A DNA stretch of 64,000 bases from Mycolicibacterium sp. lyk4-40-TYG-92 (GTDB lineage Bacteria; Actinomycetota; Actinomycetes; Mycobacteriales; Mycobacteriaceae), in the NCBI RefSeq assembly GCF_030209435.1, contig NZ_JARVRX010000010.1:310001-374000 (forward strand). Direction: 5' to 3'. The notes beneath the pieces were generated by a model that saw only the letters and a program-made list of their open reading frames with translations, was not told the origin of the DNA and did no database searches. Below, one piece after another: positions 55,015-63,668 of the stretch. The translations under genes and the position numbers were made by a program. Within the stretch, counting starts at the first letter, position 1. Each line of letters starts with the position of its first letter.

Positions 55015-56562
55015 ATGCCGACGTATCTGTCACCGGGTGTCTATGTCGAAGAGATCGATTCCGGCTCGCGTCCGATCGAGGGCGTCGGTACGGCAGTGGC
55101 GGCCTTCATCGGCCTGGCGGAGAAGGGGCCGTTCAACCAGCCCACATTGATCAGCAACTGGACGCAATTCACGGCCACATTCGGCGGGTTCATCGAAGGA
55201 GCCTGCTTGGCTGAATCGGTATTCGCGTACTTCCAGAACGGCGGCGGTAATTCGTACATCGTCCGGATCGGCGATACCGCCAGCAGCAATGGCTCGGCGC
55301 CGAAGGCGATCGCAGCGGCAGTGGCACAGGGCATGCTGGCCAACCTGCGAGTGATGGCACTCGACCCAGCCGCACCTGCGGACAGCATCAAAGTCGAGGT
55401 CGTCGAATACCAGAAGGACGCCGGTGAAGGTCAGGAGCCCACAAAGGCGGTCAAACTTGTGGTCTCGAAGGACGGCAAGGTCGTCGAGGAGCACTTGGAC
55501 GTCACAACGGCGCGCGGCAAGACCAACGTCGTCACTGTCGTCAACGCCGATTCCCAAGTGATCCGACTCGAACAGATCTCAGGGCGCTCAGCCTTGGATT
55601 TACAGGCGGGCACGGACGTAGTGCTGGCGCCGCCTGCCGATGCGATCGCGACCCCGCCTGAAAGGCTGACTGGCGACGACTACATCGGCGACGCCGCCGA
55701 CCGCACAGGCGTGTCGGGGCTCGAAGCCATCGACGAAATCACGATGGTGTGCATGCCGGACCTGATGACGGCGTACCAGCGTGGCGCCATCGACCTCGAC
55801 ACCGTGCAGTCGGTGCAGACGGCGATGATCGCACACTGCGAACTCATGGGTGACCGCATGGCCATCCTCGATCCGCCGCCAGGCCTGAACGCCCAGCAGA
55901 TCAAAGAGTGGCGCGTCGACAAGGCCCGCTACGACTCGAAGTACGCCACGCTCTACTGGCCGTGGGTGAGTACCAAGGGCGGCGACAAATACCTGCCGCC
56001 ATCGGGTTTCATCGCCGGCATCTGGGGCCGCAATGACGATACCCGCGGTGTGCACAAGGCCCCGGCGAACGAAATCGTGCGTGGCGCAATCGCATTGGAA
56101 ACCCAGATCACCCGCAAAGAACACGACCTGCTGAATCCCGTTGGCATCAACTGCATTCGGGCCTTCCCGGCACGCGGAATCCGGGTATGGGGCGCGCGCA
56201 CGCTGTCCTCCGACCCGGCCTGGCGCTACGTCAACATCCGTCGGTTATTCAACTATTTGGAGGAGTCGATCCTGCAGAACACCGATTGGGTGGTTTTCGA
56301 GCCCAACGACCACGCTCTGTGGGCCAAGTTGCGTCGCACCATCAGCGCGTTCCTGGTGAACGAGTGGCGCAAGGGTGCGCTGTTCGGCTTGACGCCGGAC
56401 GATGCGTTCTTCGTCAAATGCGACGAAGAAACGAACCCGACGGAGGGGATCGACGTCGGTGAGGTGGTGTGCGTCGTCGGCGTCGCACCGGTGAAGCCGG
56501 CGGAATTCGTCATCTTCCGTTTGTCGCAGTTCTCCGGCGGCACCAGCCTGGTCGCCGAATAA
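55015..56562 (+). CDS. Contractile sheath protein
   Basis: 515 residues. It begins PTYLSPGVYVEEIDSGSRPI, the universal start of phage-tail and eCIS sheath proteins. The FIGLAEKGP segment, SYIVRIG and the conserved C-terminal domain (GIRVWGARTLSS, RYVNIRRLFNYLEESI, then VFEPND) match the T4-type/Pvc2-4 family. It polymerises around the tube and contracts to drive it. It is the only sheath gene in the window. The GAGGAGG ribosome site is present. It leads the structural operon. Confidence 0.95.
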   Translation: MPTYLSPGVYVEEIDSGSRPIEGVGTAVAAFIGLAEKGPFNQPTLISNWTQFTATFGGFIEGACLAESVFAYFQNGGGNSYIVRIGDTASSNGSAPKAIAAAVAQGMLANLRVMALDPAAPADSIKVEVVEYQKDAGEGQEPTKAVKLVVSKDGKVVEEHLDVTTARGKTNVVTVVNADSQVIRLEQISGRSALDLQAGTDVVLAPPADAIATPPERLTGDDYIGDAADRTGVSGLEAIDEITMVCMPDLMTAYQRGAIDLDTVQSVQTAMIAHCELMGDRMAILDPPPGLNAQQIKEWRVDKARYDSKYATLYWPWVSTKGGDKYLPPSGFIAGIWGRNDDTRGVHKAPANEIVRGAIALETQITRKEHDLLNPVGINCIRAFPARGIRVWGARTLSSDPAWRYVNIRRLFNYLEESILQNTDWVVFEPNDHALWAKLRRTISAFLVNEWRKGALFGLTPDDAFFVKCDEETNPTEGIDVGEVVCVVGVAPVKPAEFVIFRLSQFSGGTSLVAE

Positions 56563-56593
56563 CCCCCCGAATACTTGAGAAAGCAGGTAAGTC

Positions 56594-57043
56594 ATGGCAC
56601 TTCCCGAAAATGACAGCTCAGTCGGCCACTCGTTCGGCCTGGAGTTCGATGGCATCCAGATCAAGAGCATCACCGAGGTCAGCGGCCTCAAGATGGAGCA
56701 GGACGTCATCGAGTACAAATCCAACACCAAGGACGGCAAATACCAGATCAAGAAGCTGCCCGGCCGCTGGAAGGCCGGCGAGTGCACGCTCACCCGGCCA
56801 CTGACCGATGACCACAGCTTCGACAAGTGGGTCAAGGACTCTCAACTCGGCAAGATGAAAGACGTCCGCAAGGGCGGGGCGATCATCGTGTACGACTACG
56901 AGGGCAACTCGGTGAAGCGCTACAAGATCACTGCCGCCTGGCCGAAGAGTCTGGAGGTCAGCAGCCTCAAGGCCGGCGACACCAGCGTGCTGACCGAGAA
57001 GCTGACGCTGACGTACGAGAAGATCGAAGTCGACGGTGCGTAG
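56594..57043 (+). CDS. Inner tube protein
   Basis: 149 residues of the T4 gp19/Hcp-like tube family (Pvc1-type): HSFGLEFDGIQIKSITEVSG, and KWVKDSQ in the middle, EKLTLTYEKIEVDG at the end. Hexameric rings stack to form the lumen in which cargo may travel. It lies 31 bp downstream of the sheath gene, the standard order. Its 3' end overlaps the next gene by eight bases. Confidence 0.93.
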   Translation: MALPENDSSVGHSFGLEFDGIQIKSITEVSGLKMEQDVIEYKSNTKDGKYQIKKLPGRWKAGECTLTRPLTDDHSFDKWVKDSQLGKMKDVRKGGAIIVYDYEGNSVKRYKITAAWPKSLEVSSLKAGDTSVLTEKLTLTYEKIEVDGA

Positions 57044-57479
57044 AGGACCGTCCCGCGGCTCGGCGGCCCTCGCCGAGCCGCAGGAGGCCGCCCCGCCGCC
57101 GGCGCCCCGGCTGGAGACGGCGTTCCGGTTTGTCTTACCCCGTGGCTACGTCGACACGTCCGGCACGGTGCACCGCGAAGGTGTCATGCGTCTCGCGACG
57201 GCCCGCGACGAGCTCGTGTCGCAGCGCGACGACCGGGTGCGCGAGAACGCCGACTATCTGTCAGTGGTGCTGATCAGCCGGGTGGTGACGGAATTGGGTG
57301 GTCTCGACGATATTCATGCCGGCGTCATCGAGAATCTGTTCGCCTCGGATCTTGCCTTCCTGCAAGACCTTTACCGCCGCATCAATCTCGACGGTCACAC
57401 CCATGCCCGCGTGGCATGCCCGAACTGCGGCAGCGAATTCGCCGTCGACTTCGCCGGGAGTCGCCTGGGGGAATCATGA
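57036..57479 (+). CDS. Conserved eCIS assembly protein with CxxC
   Basis: 147 residues from GTG 57036. The first 30 are Pro/Ala-rich; then comes a domain with FRFVLPRGYVD, GVMRLATARDEL and VVLISRVVTELGGL. It ends in VACPNCGSEF, a single CxxC. Similar proteins follow the tube gene in actinobacterial eCIS and cyanobacterial CIS operons and are annotated as phage-tail assembly proteins. Its role may be chaperone-like. The start overlaps the tube stop and its own stop overlaps the DUF6760 start. Confidence 0.8.
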   Translation: MRRGPSRGSAALAEPQEAAPPPAPRLETAFRFVLPRGYVDTSGTVHREGVMRLATARDELVSQRDDRVRENADYLSVVLISRVVTELGGLDDIHAGVIENLFASDLAFLQDLYRRINLDGHTHARVACPNCGSEFAVDFAGSRLGES

Positions 57480-57634
57480 CGTACGGGGCCGACCGGCTGC
57501 ACGAAGAGGTCTCGTACCTGGCATTTCACCTGCACTGGTCGCTGAACGATCTGCTCGACCTCGAGCACACCGATCGTCGGCGTTATCTACGTCTTGTCAG
57601 GGAGTTCGCCTTGGCGAGCGGAAAGGCTGGCTGA
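57476..57634 (+). CDS. DUF6760 small eCIS protein
   Basis: 52 residues (ADRLHEEVSYLAFHLHWSLN, LLDLEHTDRRRYL). Small proteins of this pattern, annotated DUF6760, occur at this place in CIS operons. It is all-helical. ATG 57476 overlaps the preceding stop (ATGA), and the next gene starts three bases after its stop, so translation is coupled. The function is unknown; the size and position suggest an assembly factor paired with the preceding CxxC protein. Confidence 0.75.
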   Translation: MTYGADRLHEEVSYLAFHLHWSLNDLLDLEHTDRRRYLRLVREFALASGKAG

Positions 57635-57637
57635 ACA

Positions 57638-60196
57638 ATGCCGTTCACGTGGCCGTGGAATCGATCTCGTCCGGTCGTGGGGGAAGAGGTCCCCGCGACC
57701 GCGGGATCGTCCGCTACACCGACATCTGCGGATCCCGGCTGGCGCGCTGTCCCACCCGTGCAACGAACGCTCGGCGAGATGGAGCTCACCGCAAGCCCGC
57801 GTGATTTCGCCGCATCCCTGGCGACTGCCCAGGACCCTGCGTTGATTACACCGAACCGGCCGAAATTGCTCACAGCAGGCTCTCCGGTTTCCGTACTGCG
57901 AATGGAACAGCAGCCCGATCCCGCTGTCTCGCAGCCGCAACCGCAGCCGTCACCGGCGTCGCATTCGACACGTCAGTGGATGCCGCAGCTGAATGCGCAG
58001 CGCGCATCGCTGGGCGCCCAGCCGTCGCCCCTACCTCCACCCGCCCAGCCGTTCATGGCGGATGGCGCCGTGGTCCCGTACGCCGACGACGCCACTGCGT
58101 CAACGTCTTTGGTCGCGGCCACCGCGCCGGAACCACCGCGGATCGTTCCCATTGTCGACCACGTTGAGCCCAGCCGGCCGGCACCGTCAGTGGCAGGTGC
58201 GACAGGAACGCCGGCATTGCAGCGGAACGTTGAATCGGGTGGTTTTGCTTCTGTTAACGCAGGTGAGGCGAAATCCGCGGAACCGACGCACTCCGCGCTG
58301 CCGTCCGTGCCGCCGGTTGTCGAGCCGAGCGCAGGTGCACCCGCGGTACCGAGTGCCGTTCAACGGGCCGCCGAACATACGGCGACGGGGCCTGCACCAG
58401 TCACCTCGTCTTCGCCTGTCAGGCCAGCCTCGCCAGTCAGCCCTGCTACCGCAGCCACCCCGGAGGTGCCCCAGCCGCCGTCGGCGGTCGAGTTCAGTCA
58501 GCCCGAGCGTGCAACCTTGGATGTAGTCGCCGACGTCGTCCTTGGCGCGGCGCAAGTGCCTACCGGCACCGCACGCCCGCAGCCTCCGCACGTGCAGGCA
58601 TCGCATGAGGCCATGGCGTCAGATCCGGTTGTTGCTCAACCAATTACCAGTTCCATTCAGCGCACCGCGGTCGACGATGCGCCGGCGCTCGACTCACCGC
58701 GCGCCGCGCCCGTAATCAACCCCGGTCAGTCTGACAGTGGCGCCGCACACACCGATGCAGCGTTCAGTCGGGTGGATGCCGGTGATCCGGTTCAGCCGAC
58801 ATTCTCGGTGCCATCATCCGACAACCCGCCGTCGCCGATCTCCACGGCCGTGCCGGTGACGTCGCAGCCAGTGGCAAAAGAACTGCAACGCAGCCAACTT
58901 GGTGACTTGAGCTCGACGGTGACGGCCGCGGGGCGGGTCGAAGTGCCGGAGGCGCCCGCGAAGGTGCAACGGTTCGCCGAAAATCCAGGCCCAGCGACAT
59001 CTGCGCCAGCTCGCCAGTCGGTGATCGCCGAGCCGATCGCCTCGCAGATTTCCGGCTCCGCCACTCCATCGTTTGAACCGGTGTCTTTTGAGCCACGGTC
59101 CTTTGAGCCGATTTCTGGTGGGCCGGTGGTGAACGCGGTGCAACGCTCTGTTGGTGCAGCCGATGCCGTGGCGAGTGCCCAGTTGGCCGCCGTGCCAGCA
59201 GCCGTGAACGACCCTCGGGCTGCGACAAGTGTTTCCGGTGACGGTTCGCCAACCGGGTCAGGCGCGCCGGTCGAGATGCAGCGATCAATGGCCCATGTCG
59301 ATCCCGTTGAAAGTACCGTCGCTGCGCCGTCCGTATCCGCATCACCCGTGGTGGCGGAAGTTCCGGCAGACTTGGGAGCACGCTGGGCCCCAACGGTATT
59401 CGAGCCATCGATCGACTGCGGTAATGCTGATTCCGGCGAGCCGGCACAGCTCGCCGGAAACTCGGTGATCCCGACTGCGCCAACCCTGCCTCATCCGCCG
59501 GTAGGCATCGCGGCGCCTATCGCACAGCGGAGTGTGATGCCGGAAAGCCGCGGTGTCCCGGAAGCTCGCATCAGCAATGCGGCGCCGCCGCCCAGTGCGT
59601 GGACCACGGTCCAGCGTGCCGTTACCGGCGAATCAGACGATTTCCCAGTGCAATTCGGCGCGGCGCCGACCTTGTCCAGGGCAGTGGCCGCGCCCGGTAC
59701 ACCAATGACCACGCAGCGCGCGGTCGGCAGTGCGGAACCGGGGCGCATCGTGTTGCTTCCTCCGGTACGAACCGAGCAGCCTGAGCCGCCTGCCCAGCCC
59801 CGCGAGGTACTCGCCGACAGCGCGCGGCCAATGTCGTTGCAACGCATGTTCGGTGACTTTGCCCAACCCGTGCCGGAACCAGAAACCCGGCACCCATCCG
59901 CTGACAGCGAGCATTCGTCGTCGCAAACGGTGACATTCGATTCGCCTGTCGCGCAAAGAGAAATGCAGTCTGCCCCGGACCCCGTCGTACAGGCCGCGGC
60001 TGAGAGCGCACCACCCCAGCATGATTCACCCGCGCCTGGTGCGCCGCCTGCCGCTGCGGCGTCAGGGCACGCGTCATCGCCGGCGGAGGTCGACGAATTG
60101 GTCGGCAGACTCTACGAACCGCTGGCAGCTCGGCTCCGGGCCGAGCTCTGGCTGGATCGTGAGCGGGCCGGTGCCTTGATGGGTCTGCACCGATGA
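57638..60196 (+). CDS. 852-residue disordered QR-repeat eCIS protein
   Basis: Almost entirely low-complexity Ala/Pro/Val/Ser sequence, without signal or membrane segments. At least 13 copies of a hydrophobic-QR motif recur (VQRTLG, LQRNVE, VQRAAE, IQRTAV, LQRSQL, VQRFAE, VQRSVG, MQRSMA, VQRAVT, LQRMFG and others), roughly every 40-80 residues. The last 35 residues form a conserved helix (DELVGRLYEPLAARLRAELW), expected to anchor it in the particle. Related long disordered proteins lie between tube genes in other eCIS operons. It might be a scaffold, length ruler or docking platform; this is inference. Confidence 0.75.
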   Translation: MPFTWPWNRSRPVVGEEVPATAGSSATPTSADPGWRAVPPVQRTLGEMELTASPRDFAASLATAQDPALITPNRPKLLTAGSPVSVLRMEQQPDPAVSQPQPQPSPASHSTRQWMPQLNAQRASLGAQPSPLPPPAQPFMADGAVVPYADDATASTSLVAATAPEPPRIVPIVDHVEPSRPAPSVAGATGTPALQRNVESGGFASVNAGEAKSAEPTHSALPSVPPVVEPSAGAPAVPSAVQRAAEHTATGPAPVTSSSPVRPASPVSPATAATPEVPQPPSAVEFSQPERATLDVVADVVLGAAQVPTGTARPQPPHVQASHEAMASDPVVAQPITSSIQRTAVDDAPALDSPRAAPVINPGQSDSGAAHTDAAFSRVDAGDPVQPTFSVPSSDNPPSPISTAVPVTSQPVAKELQRSQLGDLSSTVTAAGRVEVPEAPAKVQRFAENPGPATSAPARQSVIAEPIASQISGSATPSFEPVSFEPRSFEPISGGPVVNAVQRSVGAADAVASAQLAAVPAAVNDPRAATSVSGDGSPTGSGAPVEMQRSMAHVDPVESTVAAPSVSASPVVAEVPADLGARWAPTVFEPSIDCGNADSGEPAQLAGNSVIPTAPTLPHPPVGIAAPIAQRSVMPESRGVPEARISNAAPPPSAWTTVQRAVTGESDDFPVQFGAAPTLSRAVAAPGTPMTTQRAVGSAEPGRIVLLPPVRTEQPEPPAQPREVLADSARPMSLQRMFGDFAQPVPEPETRHPSADSEHSSSQTVTFDSPVAQREMQSAPDPVVQAAAESAPPQHDSPAPGAPPAAAASGHASSPAEVDELVGRLYEPLAARLRAELWLDRERAGALMGLHR

Positions 60197-60208
60197 GGAG
60201 GGCAACTG

Positions 60209-60640
60209 ATGGCCGATGACGATTTGATGGTGGGCGTGGCGTTCGTCGTTGAGGTCGACAAGACCTCGATCGGCGTGTTCAACAGTTGCGAGGGCTTGGG
60301 CCTCGAGGTGGTACTCGAGCAGCGCGAAGAAGGCGGCAACAACATGATGGTCTGGCAGCTGCCCACCCGGATGAAGTACAGCAACATCAAACTCACCCGG
60401 CCGGTCGGCCCGGACAGCCCCCAGCTGACGAAGTGGATCACCAAGGCGCTACACAGTGTGGAGCCGATCACCGCTGTCATCTCGGCGCTGACCGCGGACG
60501 GGCAAAAGGTCGCCAGATGGTCTCTGAACGGCGTCGTACCGGTACGGTGGACGGGACCATCGCTGAACTTGGACTCGCCCAAAGTATTCACCGAGACCTT
60601 GGAAATCGCCCACCATGGCTTTATTGACGGTGGAGCGTAG
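60209..60640 (+). CDS. Second tube-like protein
   Basis: 143 residues of the gp19-like tube family, divergent from the first: FVVEVDKTSIGVFNSCEGLG, LPTRMKYSNIKLTRPVG and ETLEIAHHGFIDGG. In Pvc/Afp systems a divergent copy (Pvc5-type) forms the layer joining tube to spike. AGGAGGG lies upstream. It follows the QR-repeat gene by 12 bp and is followed by the LysM gene after two bases. Confidence 0.9.
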   Translation: MADDDLMVGVAFVVEVDKTSIGVFNSCEGLGLEVVLEQREEGGNNMMVWQLPTRMKYSNIKLTRPVGPDSPQLTKWITKALHSVEPITAVISALTADGQKVARWSLNGVVPVRWTGPSLNLDSPKVFTETLEIAHHGFIDGGA

Positions 60641-60642
60641 AC

Positions 60643-61407
60643 ATGGGCACCGCCATTGCGCTGAAGAGCTCGGGTAGCCCCGCCGAGCAGTCGTCGACGA
60701 CAGTCCTGAACTCGGGGGCGTCACACGCCCACGCATGCCTGAAGATGTTCGAACCGCAGTCGGCAAAAGGCGGTAGCTCAACCGGAACGTCGTTGGGGAA
60801 GATCGACTTTCAGTTCAACCCGAAAGAAGTTACGATCAGCAAATCCGCGAAATGGGAGCGCAAACCCGCCAAGGGCGCCAAGACGGCGGGACCACCCGAA
60901 TACAAGGGTGCTGACGCCTGCAAGATGACGTTGGAGATGTTCTTCGATTCGACGCTGAAATCCGATGTGAGCGTGGTGGATTCGGTCGAGAAGCTGTTCG
61001 GCTGCTGCGTGCCGTTGGACAAGACCCGCAAGGACAAGCATCCGATGCCGCCGCTGGTGGTCTTCGAATGGGGCGGCGTCACCAGCTTTCCGGCGGTGGT
61101 CACCCAGGTGAACGCCAAATACACGCGCTTCGCGTCCAATGGAGTGCCGATTCGTGCGGTCTGCACGGTGAACCTGGAGGAGATGCCCTCCGAGGAGGGT
61201 GGACAGAACCCGACTTCGCGCGTGCTCGCGGTCGATCGCGCACACACCATGATCGAAGGGGACACGTTGGCTCTTGTGGCCTATCGGGAGTATGGCGACC
61301 CTGCATTGTGGCGGCCACTGGCTACCTACAACCGCATCGATGATCCCATGCGTATCCGCAATGGAGCACAGGTTCTGCTCCCCAGCATGGAATCATTGCT
61401 GGGGTAG
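60643..61407 (+). CDS. LysM-containing baseplate protein
   Basis: 254 residues. The central domain has IDFQFNPKEVTISKSAKWER and EMFFDSTLKSDVSVVDSVEK, typical of Pvc7/gp53-like eCIS baseplate proteins. The C-terminus is a LysM-like repeat (HTMIEGDTLALVAYREYGDP, then WRPLATYN, and NGAQVLLP). It likely clamps the spike or hub. It could bind peptidoglycan, but LysM in this family is structural. Gap to the spike gene is 13 bp. Confidence 0.9.
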   Translation: MGTAIALKSSGSPAEQSSTTVLNSGASHAHACLKMFEPQSAKGGSSTGTSLGKIDFQFNPKEVTISKSAKWERKPAKGAKTAGPPEYKGADACKMTLEMFFDSTLKSDVSVVDSVEKLFGCCVPLDKTRKDKHPMPPLVVFEWGGVTSFPAVVTQVNAKYTRFASNGVPIRAVCTVNLEEMPSEEGGQNPTSRVLAVDRAHTMIEGDTLALVAYREYGDPALWRPLATYNRIDDPMRIRNGAQVLLPSMESLLG

Positions 61408-61420
61408 GTCGGTAACTCGA

Positions 61421-63169
61421 ATGCCGGGCAGCGCAAGCTTTGTGGTCAAGGTCGGTGGCAGTGACCTGCCCGGTGACGCGGCAGCATTGTTGGTATCGGC
61501 GTACGTCGACTGCAGCCTGCGACTACCCGATGCGTTCATGCTGCGCTTCCGCGATCCCGGCCGGATCGTCGTTGAAAAGTCCGGCGTGGAGATCGGTTCG
61601 AAGGTCGAAATCTCTGTCGCCACCGATGCCGCTCCGTCGCCGGAGAAACTGATTTCGGCCGAAGTGACCTCGCTGGAAGCCGAGGTTGACGGAACCGGAT
61701 CATTCACTGTGATACGCGGATACGATCCGGCGCACCGGTTGTTCCGAGGACGGCATACCGAGTCCTACACCCAGGCCACAGCGTCGGATGCGGCCAAAAA
61801 AGTGGCTCAGCGCGCGGGGCTGTCGACTGGCCAGGTGAAGTCCAGTTCGACGGTGCACGACCACATCGGCCAGTGCGGACAGACCGACTGGGAATTCCTC
61901 GAGGGCATGGCCAAGCAGATCGGGTACGAAGTCGCCGTCCGGGACAACAAGCTCGACTTCGGGCCCCGCGAGACAGCTGACACGGCGCCCTCGGCATCCG
62001 GTGATCCCGGTTCCAATCCGCTTGTCCTGCAGTTAGGTGCGGACATCCTGCGATTCCGCGCAGTGATCACCGCGGCCGAGCAGGTCGGCAAGGTCGAGGT
62101 CCGGGGGTGGGACATCGCGCAGAAGAAGAAGATCGTCAGCACCGCCGATGCAGGTACCAAGAACGTCAAGTTGGACTCGGCGGACCCGGCGGCCATGGCC
62201 AAGCCCTTCGGCAGCCCGAAATACGTTGCCTCCGATATCGCGTATCGAAAACAATCTGAGGCCGATACTGCTGTCAAAGCACTCGTCGAAGAAATCGGCA
62301 GCTCGTTTGCCGAAATCGACGCTGTGGCAAGGGGGAATCCAAAGCTCCGCCCCGACGTCGCGATCAGCATCGAGCACGCCGGTAAACCATTCGACGGCAA
62401 GTACACATTGACAACCGTGCGGCATCGTTACGAGCCGACCACCGGATACACCACCGCATTCGCCGTCACCGGCCGCCAGGAGCGCAGTCTGTACGGTCTG
62501 ACTTCCGGCGCGGCGGGCCGGAATCGGACGGCGGGAGGGGTTGTCATCGCGCAGGTCAGTGACGTCAACGACCCCGAACATCAGGGCCGGGTGAAGCTGA
62601 CTTTTCCTTGGCTGTCCGACGACTACGTCAGTGATTGGGCCCGCACCGTCCAGACGGGCGCGGGCAAAGATCGTGGGGCGATGGTGGTGCCCGAAGTAGG
62701 CGACGAGGTTCTGGTGGCATTCGAGCAACAGGACCCTGCGCGCCCCTACGTGATCGGCGGGTTGTTCAACGGGGTTGACAAACCCAAAAGCGGCGGCATC
62801 GCCGTCGTCGATTCGGGCTCGGGCGCCATCAACCGCCGATCGTTCATCTCCCGCAACGGGCACCGTATCGACGTCCTTGATGACAGTGGGAAGACCGAGG
62901 GCATCGACGTGCAGACCGGCGATGGCAAGTTGCGGGTCACGTTGGACGCGGTCGGTACGAAGATCACAGTGCACAGCGATGGCACGGTACAGATCGATGG
63001 AAAGAACGGCATCGTCATCGAATCCTCGTCCGGAGATCTGGAGATGAAGGGGCGCCAGATCAAGATGACTGCACAACAAGGAGTTTCGGTGCAAGGGGGA
63101 GCCGGCCAGTTGGAGCTGAAGACTGCCGGGCCGGTGACAGTGCAGGGCACGACTGTCCAGATCAACTGA
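61421..63169 (+). CDS. VgrG-like central spike protein
   Basis: About 582 residues from ATG 61421. The N-terminal gp27/gpD-like hub (VSAYVDCSLRLPDAFMLRF, YTQATASDAAKKVAQRAGL) is followed by the gp5 OB-fold (GVVIAQVSDVNDPEHQGRVK, then VPEVGDEVLVAFEQQDP, PYVIGGL). The C-terminal beta-prism needle is rich in short repeats (GKNGIVIESSSGDLEMKG, VTVQGTTVQ). It matches Pvc8/Afp8. No extra effector domain is fused. The DUF4280 protein would cap it. Confidence 0.93.
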   Translation: MPGSASFVVKVGGSDLPGDAAALLVSAYVDCSLRLPDAFMLRFRDPGRIVVEKSGVEIGSKVEISVATDAAPSPEKLISAEVTSLEAEVDGTGSFTVIRGYDPAHRLFRGRHTESYTQATASDAAKKVAQRAGLSTGQVKSSSTVHDHIGQCGQTDWEFLEGMAKQIGYEVAVRDNKLDFGPRETADTAPSASGDPGSNPLVLQLGADILRFRAVITAAEQVGKVEVRGWDIAQKKKIVSTADAGTKNVKLDSADPAAMAKPFGSPKYVASDIAYRKQSEADTAVKALVEEIGSSFAEIDAVARGNPKLRPDVAISIEHAGKPFDGKYTLTTVRHRYEPTTGYTTAFAVTGRQERSLYGLTSGAAGRNRTAGGVVIAQVSDVNDPEHQGRVKLTFPWLSDDYVSDWARTVQTGAGKDRGAMVVPEVGDEVLVAFEQQDPARPYVIGGLFNGVDKPKSGGIAVVDSGSGAINRRSFISRNGHRIDVLDDSGKTEGIDVQTGDGKLRVTLDAVGTKITVHSDGTVQIDGKNGIVIESSSGDLEMKGRQIKMTAQQGVSVQGGAGQLELKTAGPVTVQGTTVQIN

Positions 63170-63220
63170 AGGGTGCCGAGATGATGCCACCAGCGCGAGT
63201 CGGGAAGAGGGATTGACGAC

Positions 63221-63667
63221 ATGTCTGCGGATTTCATCGGCGCGGGGTGGAACTTTCCGTTGAGCGTCGACGCGACCAGCCGGGTGGCGCTGGCGACGCA
63301 GGCGCGAGACATCGAGCAGGCCATCGAGATCATCCTGCGTACGTCACCGGGGGAGCGGCCGATGCGTCCTGAATTCGGCTGCCGTGTACAGGATCACCTG
63401 TTCTCCCCGACGAATGCGGTAACGGCCGCGGCAATCGCGAGTGATGTGCGTGCCGCTCTGGTCCGGTGGGAGCCCCGTATCGATGTCGAGGACGTCCGTG
63501 TCGGATTCGATCAGGCCGAGTTGGGCACGTTCTACATCGACGTGGTCTACGTGATCCGTGGCGACAACGATGAACGCAACCTGGTCTTCCCGTTCTACGT
63601 CATTCCAGACGAGCCCAAACGTGTTGCCGACAAAGAAGTTGCGGAACTGCATTCGGGAGGGCTGTGA
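63221..63667 (+). CDS. gp25/GPW-like baseplate protein
   Basis: 148 residues. RDIEQAIEIILRTSPGERPM, then RPEFGCRVQDHLF is the GPW/gp25 signature (Pvc9/Afp9), including the Glu-Arg-rich EPR-like core that initiates sheath assembly at the baseplate. It follows the spike gene by about 50 bp and is followed after one base by the gpJ-like gene. Confidence 0.93.
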   Translation: MSADFIGAGWNFPLSVDATSRVALATQARDIEQAIEIILRTSPGERPMRPEFGCRVQDHLFSPTNAVTAAAIASDVRAALVRWEPRIDVEDVRVGFDQAELGTFYIDVVYVIRGDNDERNLVFPFYVIPDEPKRVADKEVAELHSGGL

Positions 63668-63668
63668 C

